From: Saccoglossus kowalevskii
Lineage: Eukaryota > Hemichordata > Enteropneusta > Harrimaniidae
Direction of reading: 5' to 3'
Length of the DNA: 12,773 nt
NCBI RefSeq assembly: GCF_000003605.2
Contig: NW_003158762.1
Location: 23,237-36,009 of the forward strand
The position numbers and the translations under genes are program-made. Shown piece by piece: positions 1 to 8,516 of the stretch (positions are counted from its first letter, which is position 1; the number at the start of each line of letters is the position of its first letter). Below the pieces are notes generated by a model. That model was not told the DNA's origin, searched no databases, and saw nothing but the letters and a program-made list of their open reading frames with translations.

Positions 1-1938
1 GGTGTCTATACTTTCACATTGTTCTAGGCATCCATACTTTCACATTGTTCAAGATGTCTATACTTTCACATTGTTCTAGACATCCATACTTTCACATTGT
101 TCTAGGCATCCATACTTTCACATTGTTCAAGGTGTCTATACTTTCACATTGTTCAAGGTGTCTATACTTTCACATTGTTCAAGATGTCTATACTTTCACA
201 TTGTTCTAGGCATCCATACTTTCACATTGTTCAAGATGTCCATACATTCACATTGTTCTAGGCATCCATACTTTCACATTGTTCAAGATGTCTATACTTT
301 CACATTGTTCTAGGCATCCATACTTTCACATTGTTCAAGATGTCCATACATTCACATTGTTCTAGGCATCCATACTTTCACATTGTTCAAGATGTCCATA
401 CATTCACATTGTTCTAGGCATCCATACTTTCACATTGTTCAAGATGTCTATACTTTCACATTGTTCTAGACATCCATACTTTCACATTGTTCAAGGTGTC
501 TATACTTTCACATTGTTCAAGGTGTCTATACTTTCACATTGTCTAGGCATCCATCATTTCACATTGTTCAAGGTGTCTATATTTTCACATTGTTCATAGT
601 ATCCATACATTAATATGTTCTAGGTGTCCATACTTTCACGTTGTTTTAGGTGTTCATAAATTCACACAGTTTTAGGCGTTAATACTTTCACATAGCTCTA
701 GGCGTCTATGCTTTCACATTGTTCAAAGTATCCATACATTGATATATTCTAGACGTCCATACTTTCACGTCGTTTTAGGTGTCCATACTTTCACACAGTT
801 TTAGGCGTCCATATTTTTACGTCGTTCTAGGCGTCCATACATTCACATTGATCAAGGTGTCTATACTTTCACATTATTCAAAGTATCCATACATTGATAT
901 TTTCTAGGGGTCCATACATTCACATTGTTCTAGGCGTCCATACATTCATATTGTTCTAGGCATCCATACTTTCACATTGCTCTAGGCGTACATATATTCA
1001 CATATTTCTAGGCGTCCATACATTCATATTGTTCTAGCCATCCATACATTCACATTGCTCAAGGTGTCTATGCTTGCATATTGTTCAAAGTATCCATACG
1101 TTGATATTTTCCAGGCGTACATACATTCACATAGTTTTGGGCATCCATACATTCACATTGTTCTAGGCATTCATACATTCACATTGTTCTAGGCGTCCAT
1201 ACATTCACGTTGCTTTATGTGTTCATACATTCACACAGTTTTAGGCATCCATACTTTCACACAATTTTAGGCGTCCATACTTTCACATTGTTCTAGGCGT
1301 CTATACTTTCACATTGTTCAAAGTGTCCATACATTGATATTTTCTAGGCGTCCATACATTCACATTGTTCTAGGCGTCCATACATTCACATTGCTCTAGG
1401 CATCCATACTTTCACATTGTTCTAGGCATCCATACTTTCACATTGTTCTAGGCATCCATACTTTCACATTGTTCTAGGCATCCGTACTTTCACATTGTCC
1501 AAGATGTCAATACATTCACATTGTTCTAGGCATCCATACTTTCACATTGTTCTAGGCATCCATACTTTCACATTGTTCAAGGTGTCTATACTTTCACATT
1601 GTTCAAAGTATCCATACATTAATATGTTCTAGGTGTCCATATTTTCACGTTGTTTTAGGTGTTCATACATTCACACAGTTTTAGGCGTCCATACATTCAC
1701 ATTGTTCTAGGCATCCATACATTCACATTGTTCTAGGCGTCCATATATTCACATTGTTCTAGGCATCCATACATTTACATAGTTTTAGGCATCCATAAAT
1801 TCACACTGTTCTAGGCATCCATATATTCACATTGCTTTAGGCGTCCATACATTCACATTGATCAAAGTATCCATACATTGATGTTTTCTAAGTGTTCATA
1901 CATCCACACAGTTTTAGGCGTCCATACTTTCACAATGT
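1..1938. repeat. 26-bp minisatellite array, about 74 units, open at the left window edge
   Basis: The basic unit is 26 bp with core CATACTTTCACATTGTTC. A variable 5-7 bp linker (GGCATC, AGATGTC, AGGTGTC or GGCGTC types) separates the cores. The array already runs at base 1, so it extends beyond the window. Units in about 1-580 and 1390-1600 are nearly identical to one another. Units in about 590-1380 and 1620-1935 are more diverged, with forms such as TTCACACAGTTTTAGG. Seven copies of a distinct 25-bp variant (core CAAAGTATCCATACATTGAT) are scattered at about 595, 724, 879, 1086, 1319, 1604 and 1863. The common TTCTAGG string puts stop codons in the forward frames, so this is not coding. If the minus-strand channel gene continues leftward, the array lies in its first intron. 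Confidence 0.97.
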
Positions 1939-2400
1939 TTTATCCGTACTTATTTTCCCATTGTTTTTGGCAAACGTACTTTCACATTGTTTTATCTGTA
2001 CTTAATTTCACATTGTTCTTGGCAAACGCACTTTAAGATTATTTTATCCGTACTTATTTTCCCATTGTTTTTGGCAAACGTACTTTCATATTGTTTTATC
2101 CGTACTTACTTTTCCATTGTTCTTGGCAAACGTACTTTCACATTGTTTTATCCGTATTTACTTTTCCATTGTTCTTGGCAAACGTACTTTCACATTGTTT
2201 TATCCGTATTTACTTTTCCATTGTTCTTGGCAAACGTACTTTCATATTGTTTTATCCGTACTTACTTTTCCATTGTTCTTGGCAAACGTACTTTCACATT
2301 GTTTTATCCGTATTTACTTTTCCATTGTTCTTGGCAAACGTACTTTCATATTGTTTTATCGGTACTTACTTTCACATTGTTTTAGACGTCCATACTTTCA
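1939..2400. repeat. 52-bp higher-order repeat derived from the 26-bp unit, about 8-9 copies
   Basis: This block directly continues the 26-bp array. GGCAAACG recurs at 1969, 2021, 2073, 2125, 2177, 2229, 2281 and 2333, an exact 52-bp period. Each period contains two CATTGTT cores 26 bp apart, one followed by CTTGGCAAACG and the other by TTATCCG, so the unit is a dimer of two diverged 26-mers. Most copies differ by only a few bases. The unit has no stop codon in any of the three forward frames, and 52 is 1 modulo 3, so all three frames stay open through the block. There is no ATG in these frames, so they are not credible genes. Confidence 0.95.
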
Positions 2401-2426
2401 CATCGTTCGAAGCGTCCATTCAATTG

Positions 2427-2462
2427 TTCAATGTAAATCGTAAATTCAATGTAAATCGTAAA
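2427..2462. repeat. Two tandem copies of an 18-bp unit
   Basis: TTCAATGTAAATCGTAAA occurs at 2427-2444 and again, identically, at 2445-2462, just beyond the right edge of the minisatellite. It is a simple local duplication and no function is suggested. Confidence 0.9.
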
Positions 2463-3450
2463 TCGGCGGCTTATGTCCTTTCAAACAATTTATCCGATAA
2501 AAGTAAAATATCTCTCAACTACAAATAATCACCGATGACATATACTGTGCAGGGTCATACATTAATTTCAGAGAGCGGCAGTGGCGGATAGCTCCTGTGG
2601 GACACATGTATACTGACATGATAAACGACCGCATATATATATACTGACTGTAGACTGTAAACATCATTTCATTGTGCCATTAACACGTGATTAATGTCGC
2701 ATGTCGGCTACTCTGTTCTATGGAGCCGATTTGTTTTCAAGAGTTCAAGAGCACTGACGACTCCACAAACCTTTAATGACTATTACTATGCAAATATGAA
2801 TCAGAATCAGAATTTTGTAGACCAACGGTTTCAATTAAAATAGTATATGTTAATGATTAATTAATTTATTCGCAAATGACCGTCAAAATCTCGTTGAGAG
2901 CGAGAAAATCACGTGACCCAAATAGTATCCATTATCTATTGCCATTGCGTGCACTGTTCTAAATATTGTGGTTAACATGATTAGTGAAACAGTGAACGCT
3001 AGAAAATATGGAATGGAACACTACATGTGAATAATACATAAATCAACTTTATATGATACAATGAAAAAAATTCACAAACCCTTCAAATAATAAGCTAATT
3101 AAAACAGTGAAATGAACACGTAATTGGGCACTATGCAACATTGTTTCATTTCCGTTATTATGATATACGTCATAGCCGAATATAGATATGAGTGTGGGAT
3201 TGCATATAGAGCGTTTGATTTACACCGTGATCGTTGACAACGAGACATGCCCTAAGACATAATGTGCAAATATATGGCGATATGCTGCACTATGACAGGC
3301 ATCGCTCTTCGGTAGAGCTCGTATTTTGTGTAGGATAATTTAGTAGAACTTGAATTTCTAGCAAGTTGCATAATAAAGTCATGTGATGGATGGAGCAATA
3401 TATGACAACAGTTTTGTAGAATGTACTTTAATCTCTCTAGTTCCCATCGG
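2463..3450. other. Unique non-coding stretch, probably intronic
   Basis: About 1 kb of AT-rich sequence separates the two large minisatellites. It holds a short AT microsatellite near 2630-2642 and no convincing exon or RNA gene on either strand. If the channel gene on the minus strand continues leftward, this is part of its first intron. A 71-codon minus-strand ORF (3252-3467) overlaps its right end and was judged to be chance. Confidence 0.5.
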
Positions 3451-3500
3451 TCATATCGACACGTCATATCGACACGTCATATCGACACGTCATATCGACA
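3451..3500. repeat. 13-bp tandem repeat, 3.8 copies
   Basis: TCATATCGACACG is repeated exactly at 3451, 3464 and 3477. A fourth partial copy (TCATATCGACA) ends at 3500. It lies 6 bp from the start of the 31/32-bp array and is a separate unit with no clear similarity to it. Confidence 0.95.
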
Positions 3501-3506
3501 TATGGC

Positions 3507-4474
3507 GTAAATTCCACAGGTCACTCAAACTGTAACAGTAAATTCCATAGGTCAGTCCAAACTGTAACCGTAAATTTCACAGGTCACTCAAAATGTAACA
3601 GTAAATTCCACAGGTCAGTCCAAACTGTAACCGTATATTTCACAGGTTAGTCCAAACTGTAACCGTAAATTTCACAGGTCACTCAAACTGTAACAGTAAA
3701 TTCCACAGGTCAGTCCAAATTGTAACCGTAAATTTCACAGGTCACTCAAACTGTAACAGTAAATTCCACAGGTCAGTCTAAACTGTAACCGTAAATTTCA
3801 CAGGTCACTCAAACTGTAACAGTAAATTCCACAGGTCAGTCCAAATTGTAACCGTAAATTTCACAGGTCACTCAAACTGTAACAGTAAATTCCACAGGTC
3901 AGTCTAAATTGTAACCGTAAATTTCACAGGTCACTCAAACTGTAACAGTAAATTCCATAGGTCAGTTCAAACTGTAACCGTAAATTTCACAGGTCACTCA
4001 AACTGTAACAGTAAATTTCACATGTCAGTCCAAACTGTAACCGTAAATTTCACATGTCAGTCTAAACTGTAACCGTAAATTTCACAGGTCACTCAAACTG
4101 TAACAGTAAATTCCACAGGTCAGTCTAAACTGTAACCGTAAATTTCACAGGTCACTCAAACTGTAACAGTAAATTCCACAGGTCAGTCCAAACTATAACC
4201 GTAAATTTCACAGGTCACTCAAACTGTAACAGTAAATTCCACAGGTCAGTCCAAACTGTAACCGTACATTTCACAGGTCACTCAAACTGTAACAGTAAAT
4301 TCCACAGGTCAGTCCGAACTGTAACCTAAATTTCACAGGTCACTCAAACTGTTACAGTAAATTACACAGGTCAGTTCAAACTGTAACCGTAAATTTCACA
4401 TGTCAGTCCAAACTGTAACCGTAAATTTCACAAGTCAGTCCAAACTATAACCGTAAATTTCACAGGTCAGTCCC
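3507..4474. repeat. Two-monomer minisatellite, 31-bp A and 32-bp B units, about 30 monomers
   Basis: Every monomer starts GTAAATTYCACAGGTCA. Type A (31 bp) continues CTCAAACTGTAACA and type B (32 bp) continues GTCCAAACTGTAACC. I count about 13 A and 17 B monomers plus a final partial B. The dominant order is strict A-B alternation, giving a 63-bp dimer. Extra B monomers break the alternation near 3633 (B-B), near 4013-4075 (B-B) and at the right end (B-B-B from about 4360). The last monomer breaks off after GTCAGTCCC at about 4474. Stops are present in the frames, so it is not coding. It probably lies in the first intron of the minus-strand channel gene. Confidence 0.96.
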
Positions 4475-4482
4475 AAATAATC

Positions 4483-4498
4483 GCGTCTATACGTTCAC
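4483..4498. repeat. Isolated fragment resembling the 26-bp unit
   Basis: GCGTCTATACGTTCAC matches GCGTCTATACTTTCAC, seen inside the first array near 1287, at 15 of 16 bases. It sits 8 bp past the end of the 31/32-bp array, more than 2 kb from the first array. It could be a remnant of a formerly larger 26-bp array or a chance match. Confidence 0.4.
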
Positions 4499-5581
4499 TA
4501 TATGTCACATGGTCGTAATACTAAATTTGGATTCTACTTGCGCTGCCCCATTGTAACCAATATAATATTAAACCCACATCGAGTACAGAGTTCACATACA
4601 TACATATATTGAATACTGGGTATAGATTTGTTTTCTTGTTACACAATAACAACCTTTCGGTCCTCACTATTTAATATGTGTTTACATATATCATATATTT
4701 ATTAATGTATTCTCTATTATATTTGCATATATGTGTAAAATTCTGTGCACATCATTGTGAATGATTTATCTTTAAGCAAAAACATTATGTTAACACACAG
4801 TAGCTGTTACCACAGGATGTAATGCAAGTGATAACACATAATTCACGGCATGGTGAAAACTTTGGTATCTGTGCGCAATATGCTCGCACCCTTCTGTCGG
4901 GATTATTCGGTGGCCGAGTAAAAGACTCGAGTCACACACACATTACATTTTTACCTGCCGAGTATTTCTTGTTCTTTAGTTACATTTATTTGCAGCTTGT
5001 AATCTAGAAGACGCGTATATATGTGTTAGCTGACCTATAACTGCTCGATCCTCTCTTATTGCCACTTCATGTGACAGTTACTAGTGTAATGACATGCTGA
5101 GAAATGAGACCCACAGTCCACGATCCCTCGGGTACGAGGTAGCAATTAGTTTTAGTGGTGTACTGATTGGACGAAAATGAATCTTCATACCACACTCCCA
5201 CGTTCATAGTTATATTATTTGATTTACTCTGAACGAATTATTTGTTATTTAATTGTAACGTACTGTACGTACAGCATGTGTGTGTATTTGAACAAAAAAC
5301 GCAACAGTGTTAACATTTACGATTCGGAGAATCAACCAATGGTTGGCAGCTAAATATCATTATCTTGTTCGATGTAGCTCATGGCACTTTGCCAATTATT
5401 TTTGCTATAAATCATTTGGAATCTATAGAAAAACATTATTTCACGTGGTTTTAAGGCGTTACTAGTACATACCACAATCATTCAGATAGCGTGCAAACTG
5501 AATACTGAATAGTCTTGTGATCTTGGATATGTTTATATGTAAATACGTGTTGCCAGGGTTACAGTATTATTAAAACATCTA
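4499..5581. other. Probable intron sequence with no recognisable element
   Basis: This AT-rich stretch lies immediately downstream (in transcription sense) of the channel exon. I looked on the minus strand for a following exon encoding the expected first membrane segment and saw none. Small foldbacks occur (for example CCTCG-GGTA-CGAGG at 5126-5139, and the palindrome GACTCGAGTC at 4924-4933) but they are of ordinary size. A 61-codon plus-strand ORF (4822-5007) begins with ATG but has no recognisable domain. Confidence 0.45.
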
Positions 5582-5590
5582 ACCTACCTC
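5582..5590 (-). other. Splice donor of the channel exon (AG|GTAGGT)
   Basis: On the minus strand the open frame runs ...TGG AGG AG|GTAGGT, a close match to the metazoan donor consensus, with the intron starting at 5587. The unspliced frame would hit TAG two bases into the intron, at 5586-5584, as expected at an exon end. The junction splits the last codon after its second base (phase 2). Confidence 0.75.
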
Positions 5591-5937
5591 CTCCATGGTT
5601 CCACACCTTCGGCAACTGCGTAACGCAATCCATGCAAGGTGGTGTCGGACGAGAATTCTCTGAATCGGTCAGAATAAAATACTCTACAGCAGCAACAATC
5701 TCCACAAGCATTTACATCCCCTTTTGATGTTGCTGTCGGGGGATCCTTCTGTAATTGTACTTTTTTTTCTTCATCCTCCTTAATGGAATTCACTTTGCTG
5801 CGAAATCGTCCGTCTGAGAACGAAGACAACGCTATTGTATTGCGAGTTTTAGTTTTGCATGGATGAGGTATCGGTTGACTGAATTGCAACGCGCCGTCGC
5901 TGTAACGATCACCGTAAAATGAGTACGAAGATGCCAT
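5588..5937 (-). CDS. First coding exon of a DEG/ENaC (ASIC/FMRFamide-gated-like) channel, N-terminal part only
   Basis: The exon encodes 116 full residues plus a split codon. The C-terminal end reads FREFSSDTTLHGLRYA (about residues 92-107). This fits the cytoplasmic block just before the first membrane segment of degenerin/ENaC/ASIC/FaNaC channels, where an aromatic residue, Ser/Thr and an invariant His-Gly precede TM1; the His-Gly (residues 102-103) is needed for gating in the family. Channels of this family are trimeric plasma-membrane sodium channels opened by protons, peptides or force; the activating stimulus here cannot be told. Residues 1-75 are polar, with an acidic/basic patch (SIKEDEEKKVQLQK). 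Residues 78-84 form a Cys cluster (CGDCCCC). The start is the ATG at 5937, in strong context (A at -3, G at +4). The frame stays open further upstream, but only to a GTG, which is not expected to start translation in animals. TM1, the extracellular domain and TM2 are not in the window. Alternative: another membrane protein with a chance HG block. Confidence 0.72.
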
Positions 5938-6030
5938 GATGCGATAACGGTTAGCTTTACTTCCGCACTCTCCAAGCTCTTTAAACACACTGCGAAATCG
6001 ATGGGTGGGAACTATTAATTCTGGACTACA

Positions 6031-6060
6031 CTACACTGACTCAATTTCCCATGATGCCAT
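6031..6060 (-). other. Upstream ORF (9 codons) ahead of the channel start
   Basis: On the minus strand, ATG at 6060 opens a 9-codon reading frame (MASWEIESV) ending in TAG at 6033-6031. It is in the same frame as the channel CDS and 94 bp upstream of its ATG. Its context (AAAAAATGG) is good. It matters only if transcription starts to the right of 6060, which the sequence does not settle. It shares ATGGCATC with the main start. Confidence 0.35.
6037..6058. promoter_or_regulatory. Promoter-like motif pair: AP-1 site and ZNF143/Staf-like site
   Basis: TGACTCA at 6037-6043 is an exact AP-1 (TRE) consensus. Directly beside it, TTTCCCATGATGCC (6045-6058) closely resembles the ZNF143/Staf promoter core TTCCCAnnATGC. 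The pair lies about 100-120 bp upstream of the channel start codon, where a core promoter would be expected. The motif match is seen directly; promoter function is inference, because no TATA box or mapped start supports it. Confidence 0.35.
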
Positions 6061-8369
6061 TTTTTTGCACGGCATAATGCCTTTCGAATAATTGACTATG
6101 ATCGACTAAATGATTGCAAATAATTCTTTGAAAAAGACACGCTGCCGAACCAATGTGATTCTTAATAAATTAGCATATAGGCATATTGCATCGTATATTA
6201 TATATTATTACCAACTATTGAAATATGTAACAGGCAAATACATAAATATTGAATCGTAATTGCGCATATAGGCAGTTTGTAATGAAAATAATATTTTTCG
6301 TATTAGAGGCACAGATTAGTGAATAGGTGTGTGAAACATATTGTTATATATTAATCACTCAATGACAATATCATAATTAATACATACGCAATGCTCCCTT
6401 AAGCATGCCAGGTGTGAAATATATGTCATATCATCACTTTCCCTACCGTAATCTGCTTCTAGTGTAATGTTAATGTCTGCTTTCATAATGTTATTACGAA
6501 ATCTGATACAATTATACTTACCATATTTTTGCAACTGCCTGGCAGATTATAATTCATTAGACATGCAATAATGTTAGTCGCTGATTGAACAAAAACTTGG
6601 ATACTTTTTTTGGTTATTGTGAATAACTGCACAAATTTAGTACACACCTGAGCGCATTGAATATAACAATCATTTATGTGCAAGAATGGTGGTCAATCAT
6701 ACATAATCCCGAATTTTTTAACTGGAAACTGAAAAAACAAAATATAATCTTAGATGTGCAATATCAACTGTTTACACAGTCATGAATGAGTTCTCAATAT
6801 CTCACGATATTCATCTGGAAGAATGCTTGTTGTAATTCATGTTACCTATTATATAGTGATAATGTGAGTTACCCACAACACATGTTATAGTATGCACTGG
6901 GCATATTTCGGCGTTGCGTCAGAAGAAGTCATCGACCACCAATTTCAAACATAGTACGACTAGTAATTATAACAGAATACACTAAAAGTGATGTTTTTAT
7001 CACGTTATATTGATTGCATTTCAAGCACTCTACTGTGCAGTGTCAATATAGAGAACGCCAACATGATAATTCAGTATGCTTGTGTTTAGACCAGGAAAAC
7101 ATAAAATGTATCTATAATTCTTTGATTAACTAATAATTTGTGCTGGTTGTGTTTCAAGCTATGCAGTGGAAACGAATACAATTAGCAGAATTGCAACGGC
7201 GTTGAAAACATTTCCACTCGATGATAGTTCCATACAAAATAGTAAATCTAATAATATCCTCTATATATTACACCGGAAGCTATCGCACAGCATTCCATAT
7301 GTTTATTTAATCAGCGTCACAGTATAACTATGCATGATTACCTGTGGGTGGCAGATAAAATTACAAATTACAAACTATCACTTACACGTGATTTATGACT
7401 GTTATATCAGCTAATTTTATTTTAGATTCACCTAAGGGTCAAGTTGATTCAGTAATTACAATAAACCATCATTCATTAGAACTGTCCTAGTGATCATCTG
7501 CTGCTTATTACAATCAAGCCAATTCACATCATATGGCTGAAGGACATTAGTTTGGGTATTGTAAATTTCTGTCAACATATTGCTGTTGTTCCAGTGATCT
7601 CATTATTCAAGTTTGTCAATTACGTGTATTTACAATCATATTTTAGACCACATCAATTCCAACTGTTCAATTCAACTATGTTTGGAAGGTACACAAAGAT
7701 ATTATATACAGTATGACAGCTGACACATTACTATGATTGCGATATATAAGAAAATAGACTATATTTGAACGAGTTTGAATTGAACTTAATATCATTTTGT
7801 CATAGCAGTCATAAACTATGTCTAGAAAAATATATTTAGGATGTGGAAATAAATCTGTTCTGTGTAGTTGATTGAAAAAATTAAATAATTTTGAATGATT
7901 TGTAGTATACGACAGTTATACTGTAAATGGACGATTAATACTGAAAAAACTGATGACTGGCATCTATGCATATTGACTATACAATGAATATTTCCTTTCT
8001 TTTCAAAAAATATCCAAAGTCAAGAATAAACAAATCATATGGTAATATGTATTAAAAACGAGCTGACATGACATTAACGACACATGACGTATATACATTG
8101 TCAGCATTCTTTACTCTAGGTTTTTTATACTACCTAACACCCTGCAAATAGAGTGGTGCATGGAATTGTGGGAGGAAACGGTGTGCATTGCCGTCTGATA
8201 ACTGTCATAAAGGTGATTGATAGGTCATACTTGTTTACAACTCTGAAAGGACAGCTGCTAGCAAGACCACATTCTGATTGGCTCATGTGGAAACCCAGAT
8301 GGTGTACCTGAGACTGGGCCATATATGCACTATAACTAGGCTAGACTGATGACAGTTGGAGACCACTAT
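6061..8369. other. Intergenic stretch without recognisable genes
   Basis: More than 2 kb of AT-rich sequence upstream of the channel gene. I see no ORF with a recognisable domain, no tRNA-like fold and no tandem array. A 66-codon minus-strand ORF at 6483-6683 and a 62-codon one at 8134-8322 have no identifiable similarity. Some distal regulatory content of the channel gene may lie here but none can be pointed to. Confidence 0.5.
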
Positions 8370-8516
8370 TCAAATGGCTTCAATCATCATTCTGTGAGAC
8401 TTGTATGAACTGCTCTGCGATCTCCTGCTATTAGCGGCACCCTCCATAATAACATAACAACGTTCATCTGTAAGCAAGACTCCTGTATCTCTTCGTTGTT
8501 GTGTTGCAGAAGCCAT
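8370..8516 (-). pseudogene. Possible remnant of a Tc1/mariner-type transposase
   Basis: A 48-codon frame (ATG at 8516, stop TGA at 8372-8370) contains RRDTGVLLTDERCYVIMEGA followed by NSRRS. In Tc1/mariner transposases the first catalytic Asp sits in a block of the form W..VLFTDESRF.L...DGR.RVWRR. The VLLTDER core and the downstream basic pair line up with this, but several landmark residues (the Trp, the DGR) are missing. No terminal inverted repeats, second Asp block (DNA..H) or final Glu block were found nearby. If real, it is an old, heavily mutated fragment. A chance resemblance is nearly as likely. Confidence 0.27.

Noticed and set aside
1987-2528. Three overlapping plus-strand ORFs of 108-145 codons in the 52-bp repeat
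   Set aside because: All three frames are open only because the repeat unit lacks stops and its length is not a multiple of three. None begins with ATG and the translations are the same repeat read in rotation.
3252-3467. 71-codon minus-strand ORF starting with ATG
   Set aside because: It starts inside the 13-bp repeat, has no recognisable domain, and its length is expected by chance in AT-rich DNA.
1-4474. CRISPR array
   Set aside because: The direct repeats have no unique spacers of constant length between them; whole units are tandemly reiterated and diverged, as in minisatellites. There are no cas genes and the DNA is eukaryotic in character.
4822-5007. 61-codon plus-strand ORF starting with ATG
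   Set aside because: No recognisable domain, no splice or promoter context, and a length common by chance. It is kept only as a remark under the flanking non-coding stretch.
5938-5988. Extending the channel CDS upstream to a GTG at 5988
   Set aside because: GTG is not expected to initiate in animals, and the ATG at 5937 has strong context. The extra 17 residues are more likely 5' untranslated sequence.
6483-6683. 66-codon minus-strand ORF
   Set aside because: No recognisable motif, composition as in the surrounding DNA, and chance length.
8134-8322. 62-codon minus-strand ORF near the transposase-like fragment
   Set aside because: I tried to read it in all frames on both strands as another part of a Tc1/mariner transposase and found no DNA..H or NPIE block.
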